This document shows positions 58,761 through 64,000 of a stretch of DNA of 64,000 nucleotides, in pieces. The DNA is taken from the NCBI GenBank assembly GCA_009760885.1, contig CM019719.1, forward strand, positions 38,032,584-38,096,583, in the 5' to 3' direction. This DNA comes from Achatina immaculata. Lineage: Eukaryota; Mollusca; Gastropoda; Stylommatophora; Achatinidae. A program made the translations under genes and the position numbers. Each line of letters begins with the position of its first letter. Position 1 is the first letter of the stretch. The notes beneath the pieces are model-generated. The model worked only from the letters and a program-made list of their open reading frames with translations, was not told where the DNA came from and did no database searches.

Positions 58761-59573
58761 CCCCCTTATTGAAAAGGCGTTATAAAATTCGTAATTTCCC
58801 GTTTGTCAACACCCATCGAGAGTTTCTGGAAAAAACTTTGTAAGTACTATTACTTCTTCTACTTTAGTTTTCTGGCTTCTCGAGGTAGGGTAGATCAGCT
58901 CAGTCGACTTAAATCGTAACCTAAATATGAAAAACAAGGGAAATTTGTAAGAAATCATATCCTGTTAGCATATTGGGGAATACGGTGTTAGCCCCGTATT
59001 TTCTACATCGTATTTTCCCCAATATGCCTTAATGGCATGGAAACTGGAAATTTACCTACCTACCTTACCATATACTGTTACAGCAAGAAATATATAAAGT
59101 TTTGCAGGTTGAATTTAGTTAAGATTCTTATTTTAGGTACCTTTGTGTGAATGGTGACGTGAATTATCTAGCACTTTCCTTTATTTACCACTTTTTAAAA
59201 TTTACCACTATAAGTCATTCATAAAAATATGAAAAACTGGGTGGTTTATTTTAAAGCACTTGCGAAGACGTTCAATAATGTTTAAGAACTTAAATATTTG
59301 TTAGTAAATTTCCTTACGCTTCCTGAACAATCCAGCAAAATTGTTGATTTTTGGTGAAATTTGATCGGTTTGGCCAAAAAAAAAAAACCTTTGACATCAA
59401 ATGTCACGTGTTTGCCGTGCTCATGTACTAGCTCCTTTACTTTTATGCAAATCAAAGTATATACGCATTCTCATTATAGTCAATCATGTACGATGTACAT
59501 TAGTAAAGCATGCAGTATTCATTCTGTATAACTGAAACCCGCAGATGAGCTACTTCAAAACACTTGCTAGCAT
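58761..59573. other. No gene seen; no opsin exon 1 copy
   Basis: Unique-looking AT-rich DNA with a SINE tail at 59021-59060. I searched by eye for a second opsin exon 1 and found none. Confidence 0.6.
59021..59060 (+). repeat. SINE 3'-end fragment
   Basis: CCCAATATGCCTTAATGGCA followed by TGGAAACTGGAAATTTAC matches the 3' end of the SINE at 3470-3510. Confidence 0.6.
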
Positions 59574-59648
59574 GATTTGTTTTAAGCTGGTCTTGCTTAC
59601 ATAGAAAACATATATCTGACAATCAACATGTTCACTATATCAATACAG

Positions 59649-59782
59649 GTACAGAGATCTCAGAATAAGCTCAAACGTTTTCATTCTCAACTTGGCCGTC
59701 GGCGATCTTCTGATGTGCGTTATTGACTTCCTTTTACTTGCCTTGTCTAGTTTTCTTAATCGTTGGGCATTTGGTATGGCAG
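59649..59782 (+). pseudogene. Opsin exon 2, duplicated copy with broken splice donor
   Basis: By eye this is a near-identical copy of exon 2 (27768-27901), with nine base differences in 134. The acceptor AG (59647-59648) is intact. The donor GTAAGC of copy 1 reads GAAAGC here, so normal splicing should fail. Five differences change the protein: Thr to Ile, Pro to Leu in the DFP motif, Val to Leu, Ala to Ser, and Pro to Ala in RWPFG. No copy of exon 1 is seen upstream in the window. Confidence 0.88.
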
Positions 59783-61029
59783 GAAAGCCTTATCCTTATT
59801 TAAGGATTAATTTATCAGCCATTAATATTTGTTTGGATACGTTGTGGAAATTAATGAGTTAAATAGTCAACAATACAGATGGGTTGACAATATCAAGAGA
59901 ATTGACACGAATAAGCTTGGATGGGTACACTGTAAGCTCGAGGGAGGGAGTAAGTTGGAGATCTGTTGCAACCAACTTTTCCTGTGGAACTGGTACAGGA
60001 TGGTGAACAAAAAGAACTGTGCATTTGTTTATATGTGTACAAATGTTGTGTTTAGTAGATATCACTATTCAGAGGAAAAGATATTCGCCAATCAAATCGT
60101 AACCTGCTAACCTAAACACAAATTGTTAACTTTCCACTGAATTCTTCTTCCCAACCTTCATCTGCAATAGTGAAAAACGAAAAGTGTATATACCAGTATA
60201 AGGGAGGCAATCGTGTATATATTGATTGGGAAGAGGCATAAAATGCATCGTGCTTTTAAAAAATGTCTCAATGAAATACATGTAGCTCTCCCTTGTGGCA
60301 GTTGTAAAGAACTTTTCATATTTCAGTATATTATGCTTTATTTCGTCATCTCCTTTTCAAAATGTTTAAGATTACGAAATAAAACATAATAAAATACTGG
60401 AATACGAGTAGTGCTTTAAAACTACGTGTATTTTATAGAGACATTATTTTATATTAGTCTCTCAACGCGTTCCCTTCGTAACGGACATAGCAGCAATGCT
60501 GCCGGATATCCTAAAGTACTACCATGACCTCAAAGTGCCGGTACTTCATAGAATATAGTGGTCGACTGTAATTAAAGATGAATTACAATTTTGAATTGAA
60601 AACAGTTTTGAGTGATATGAAAATTAAAAGGGTTACCATCACTGCATTCAGGACAAGTTCATGTGAATGGGTCTGGTGCCCTGTTATCTTTTTCACTGAA
60701 AAAAATATATCAGTACTGTGCAGTCTCCATTAGAGAGTCCTGAAGAATAGAAATGCCGGTGACAGCGGTGTATGAAACCACGAATGTCGTCTAGATGAGT
60801 CAAGTCGGTATCAGTTGATCCATTTCCTCTCCGGTTCTATGAATCTACAGTCCTGTACCTCTCATTGTGCATTTAGCGGCTCGATTAATTTTTTGACAAA
60901 CTCTGAAAACAAGTTAGTTTATTGCTTTTCATTTAATAATGATAATGTTATATATTTTTCCTAGTTTTAAATGCATATAATATGCTCATGCATGCGATGA
61001 GTGCATTATGCCATTAAAATCTGTTTCAG

Positions 61030-61382
61030 TCTGCCAGATATATGCTTTCTTCACGGCTGTGGCTGACATGGTCACAATCAACTCATTGGCTGTCATAGCT
61101 GCTGACAGATACTGGGCTGTGGTCAAGCGTCCAAACCTTAGACAACAGCTTCCAAAGTGCCTGACAGGGATAGCCATAACTTTTATCTGGGTCTACTCAA
61201 CGACGTGGGCACTATTTCCAATTCTGGGATGGGGCGCTTATGTTCTGAATGGAATTGGAACAATATGCACTTTTGAATATCTAACCAGAACCTGCCCACT
61301 GAACTGGCCTCTCTTAACAATGTCCTTTTTAGAGTTTCAAGTGGTCGACCTCTTTTTCTTCGGTCTGTTGTGTTCCAACTGA
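61030..61382 (+). pseudogene. Opsin exon 3, truncated copy ending in an antisense LINE tail
   Basis: Up to about 61294 this matches copy 1 exon 3 with eight base differences, six of them nonsynonymous, including Asp170 to Asn. After the codons for YLTRT the sequence jumps to an antisense family A 3' end, which adds about 30 unrelated residues before a stop at 61380-61382. TM5, ICL3, TM6 and TM7 with the retinal lysine are gone. In copy 1 the same family A fragment lies downstream of the gene (31718-31912), so a deletion of about 1.7 kb created this junction. It cannot encode a functional opsin. Confidence 0.9.
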
Positions 61383-61383
61383 C
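61295..61383 (-). mobile_element. Family A LINE fragment fused to opsin copy 2
   Basis: CCCACTGAACTGGCCTCTCT onward matches 31826-31912 of copy 1. The left side of the insertion was removed by the deletion that fused it to opsin exon 3. Confidence 0.88.
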
Positions 61384-61467
61384 ATCTAAATGTTAATAAT
61401 AATTATATAGTAATAATTAGAGGAATACAAAAAGAACTATAAAAAAGACAGGAAGACGACTGAAGGT

Positions 61468-61495
61468 AGTAGTAGTAGTAGTTAGCAGCAGCGGC

Positions 61496-61560
<65 letters not shown>
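61468..61560 (+). repeat. (AGT)n microsatellite, copy 2
   Basis: Homologous to 32008-32055, about twice as long, with an AGCAGCGGC interruption near 61485. Confidence 0.95.
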
Positions 61561-63443
61561 AAGCAAACTGACTTTCATTTAACATTCACTTTTGACCATA
61601 TGAATATTTAAAAGAAAATGAATACAGTGGTTGTCCTGCTTTAGATAAACTTCTACTCGTTATTACATTTTTACATGTGTGTATGAACGAATGTGCTGTG
61701 TGTTAATTGATGTGTTATCAAGATCTCTTTGCGTTGATAGGTGTGTTATCAAGATCTCTTATCTAGAATGTACACATGATGATCCTAATCGAATTTCGGT
61801 AGTTTACTCATTTTACGTTAAACAGTAATAAAATTTGTCAGGAATGCAATATTAGTCATAGGTACACGAGGTATAGAATACTTTACTTTCACAACTTACA
61901 TCCCCTTGTCCCTGATATAGTAAACTGCTGGTAGAGTAAAGGAAGCCCACATTCTCTCTGCATTTTGACTCATAGACTCGAGACTTGGTTTGAGAATTGA
62001 TCTGAAACTGATTGCAAGGAACTGAGACTTGAAAACTCTGACTTGACTTGACACAACACTCATTGTTCCAGTCATTTTTGTTTGTCTTAATCTGCAGTTT
62101 TCAAACACGCATGCACGCACACACACACACGCACGCACGCACACGCACGCACGCACACACACATACACACTAACACACACACACGTATATATATAAATGA
62201 AATAAGAACTGTTCAAAGTGAACAAAAGCCAAAACTCAGTTGTACTGTAAAATGAAGGAACCAAACTTTAACTGAATGAGTAGTTACATCTAACTCAACA
62301 ATAATAACAACAATGATGATAATAATAATAATAATAATAAGAAGAAGAAGAAACAAACCAGCTATGACATAACATTTACTTTTGACCATATGAATATTGT
62401 GGATGTTCTACTCTATATATAAACTTTTATCTACATTACATTCTTCATGTGTACACTTGTGTGTATGTGAGTGTGTTGTGTGTTCAACAAGTGCATTATC
62501 AAAAGTAATAGGCTAGAATTCCAGTAGAACAGTGTCTGAACACAGCAAATGAGGTTGAACCTGTGTCTTTTTGCAGTGCCTTTTTCTGCATTAACATGCA
62601 GTTTATCATATATAATGTTGTATTATCGAGGAAATGCATTACTATATTTACTTCACCTCTTCTGCAGCTTTTTGTGTTTACATTTTCTTGTGATAGATCT
62701 GAACATGGAAGTGACACCAGGTATGTGCAGTAAAAGAGGAAGAAACTGAGACAGTTGTTAGTCTAGTAAGCTGAGTACTAATTCTTACAGATGGGTTGAC
62801 TATAAGGGAACTGCCTGGAGTAAATTCAATGCCTTCAATCCGAGAAACTGAGGCACAATCGATCTAGGCCTGTCCTATCCTCAATTTTAATTGCCTGGCT
62901 CCTTACTAAATGATATATCAAAAAGTATTTGATCAGTTATATAACAGTATACTTTATTCATTTGAACTTAATGTTAAAGAGCAAACTTTAACTTATTGTT
63001 ATAGAATACAAACTTTTGACGAAATTGTGTACATTTAACTTTCTTTCTTCCTCAAAATATGCACAGTACTTTTGCCACTTGTTATAACTTAGAACACATA
63101 CGCATCCAAAACTTCTTAAAATGTTATTTGTGATATATACATGACCACACAAACCTACACAGGTTTAAATAAAAATAATAATAATAATAAATTATTGACG
63201 TTTTGCAGTCTTTTAACATGGTGAAGGTGAACAGGACAAAGAGATAGCACATTGAGGCTGTTATCAGTAGAAACCAGTATGAAAGGAGAATAAAAGTAGG
63301 ACAGATTTTTCTGTACTGATGTAATACTGCTATCTTTCTCTTTTCTCGGAAAGAAGTCAAAATGAAGTGGCTTAGAAGAGGGAACACAAGACTGTAGCAA
63401 GAGCTTTACATTGTATGATACTATAAAGTGCACAAGTTATAGC

Positions 63444-64000
63444 TTCTTCTTCTTCTGCTGTTGCTTCTTCTTCTTCTTCTTTTTACCCACATTGGTGGTG
63501 ATGCATGGTACCCTGATTTTTGCGATGCACCTTTTGGCTGAGTACCTCCGACTTCAGCACTTTTCCTTGCTAGGGCAGACTGTGGTCTTGCTCGGACTGC
63601 CATGAAGACAGTGGTGTAGGCTGGCCTGGCCAAAACTTTGTTTTCCAGCCTCTGGTAGTGTACTTAAGCCCCGTCTCCATGTCAGATCCTGCGTCCAACG
63701 CTGACTGGCTAGGTGGCTTTGAGATAGTTCCACAGAGACACTCCGACTTTGGGATGAGAAATACTATGAGTGCCTCAACGATATCCGTTCCTCGCCATCT
63801 ATAGTCTGCTGGCTGTTTTGTTTACGTCATTTTGATAGCCATTGTCGTAAAGACTCATAGGCTTGTCACGTCCTGGATTCATTGGTCTCACAACAGAGTT
63901 TTCCTCATCCCTGCCGGCGATCTCCATGTTCCCATCCGTCTACCAATCTGGCATTACATTTTACAAAAATAACAATTACAATTAGTGTTGATTGCTACAG
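63444..64000 (-). mobile_element. Family F interspersed repeat, antisense, cut by the window end
   Basis: It begins with the (TTC)n reverse of the family tail. Up to the window edge it matches 28614-29144 in reverse complement, including TAGCAATCAACACTA at the outermost bases. It interrupts duplication copy 2 at 63443; copy 1 has no insert at 37132. Confidence 0.88.

Larger units (their letters stand above)
59574..63443 (+). repeat. Segmental duplication, copy 2
   Basis: This is the shorter partner of 27695-37132. It lacks the family B LINE and the intron 2 family F insertion and has lost about 1.7 kb across exon 3. It keeps the (AGT)n tract, the (CA)n/(TA)n tract near 62110-62200 where the family B LINE sits in copy 1, and the 3' flank up to 63443. 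There a family F element interrupts it, so the right end of the duplication may lie beyond the window. Confidence 0.88.

Overview
This is a stretch of animal nuclear DNA. It is AT-rich, dense in retrotransposons, SINEs and simple tandem repeats, and holds one recognisable host gene, an intron-containing opsin. There are no bacterial operons, rRNA genes, CRISPR arrays or viral genomes. The rhabdomeric-type opsin, the many APE-type LINE families and the tRNA-derived SINEs fit a lophotrochozoan, possibly a mollusc. The organism is an inference from gene style, not something the sequence proves.

Layout. 0-21 kb: no host gene. It holds an internally deleted mariner transposon (1993-2765), a decayed RTE-like LINE (about 4480-7787), SINE heads, many minisatellites and microsatellites, and scattered pieces of one LINE family, called family A here. 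21.3-31.2 kb: a three-exon opsin on the + strand (exons 21335-21489, 27768-27901, 29858-31212; 547 aa predicted). Its 6.3-kb intron 1 holds an inverted 254-bp-unit repeat with a hammerhead-like motif, a decayed antisense Gypsy-type gag-pol, and LINE fragments. 32.7-35.9 kb: a nearly full-length family B LINE inserted in a (TA)n tract. 38-59 kb: a dense, nested LINE graveyard (families A, B, C, D, E and an element with a restriction-like endonuclease). It includes one family A copy with an open RT frame (56329-58059) and one with a clear 15-bp target-site duplication (44206-44220 and 45842-45856). 59.6-63.4 kb: a second copy of the block holding opsin exons 2 and 3, now a pseudogene. 63.4-64 kb: an antisense copy of repeat family F.

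The most informative features are (1) the opsin, which keeps its retinal-binding lysine (Lys521) but has a third intracellular loop of roughly 260 residues and almost no C-terminal tail; (2) the paired duplicated blocks, whose filled and empty insertion sites order events: family A insertion, then duplication, then family B and F insertions and a 1.7-kb deletion that removed TM5-TM7 from copy 2; and (3) several repeat structures that standard feature types do not explain, namely the inverted hammerhead-like units at 22.3-22.9 kb and the modular repeat at 47.4-48.65 kb.

Family letters A-H are labels for this window only. Boundaries of repeats and fragments were read by eye and may be off by some tens of bases.
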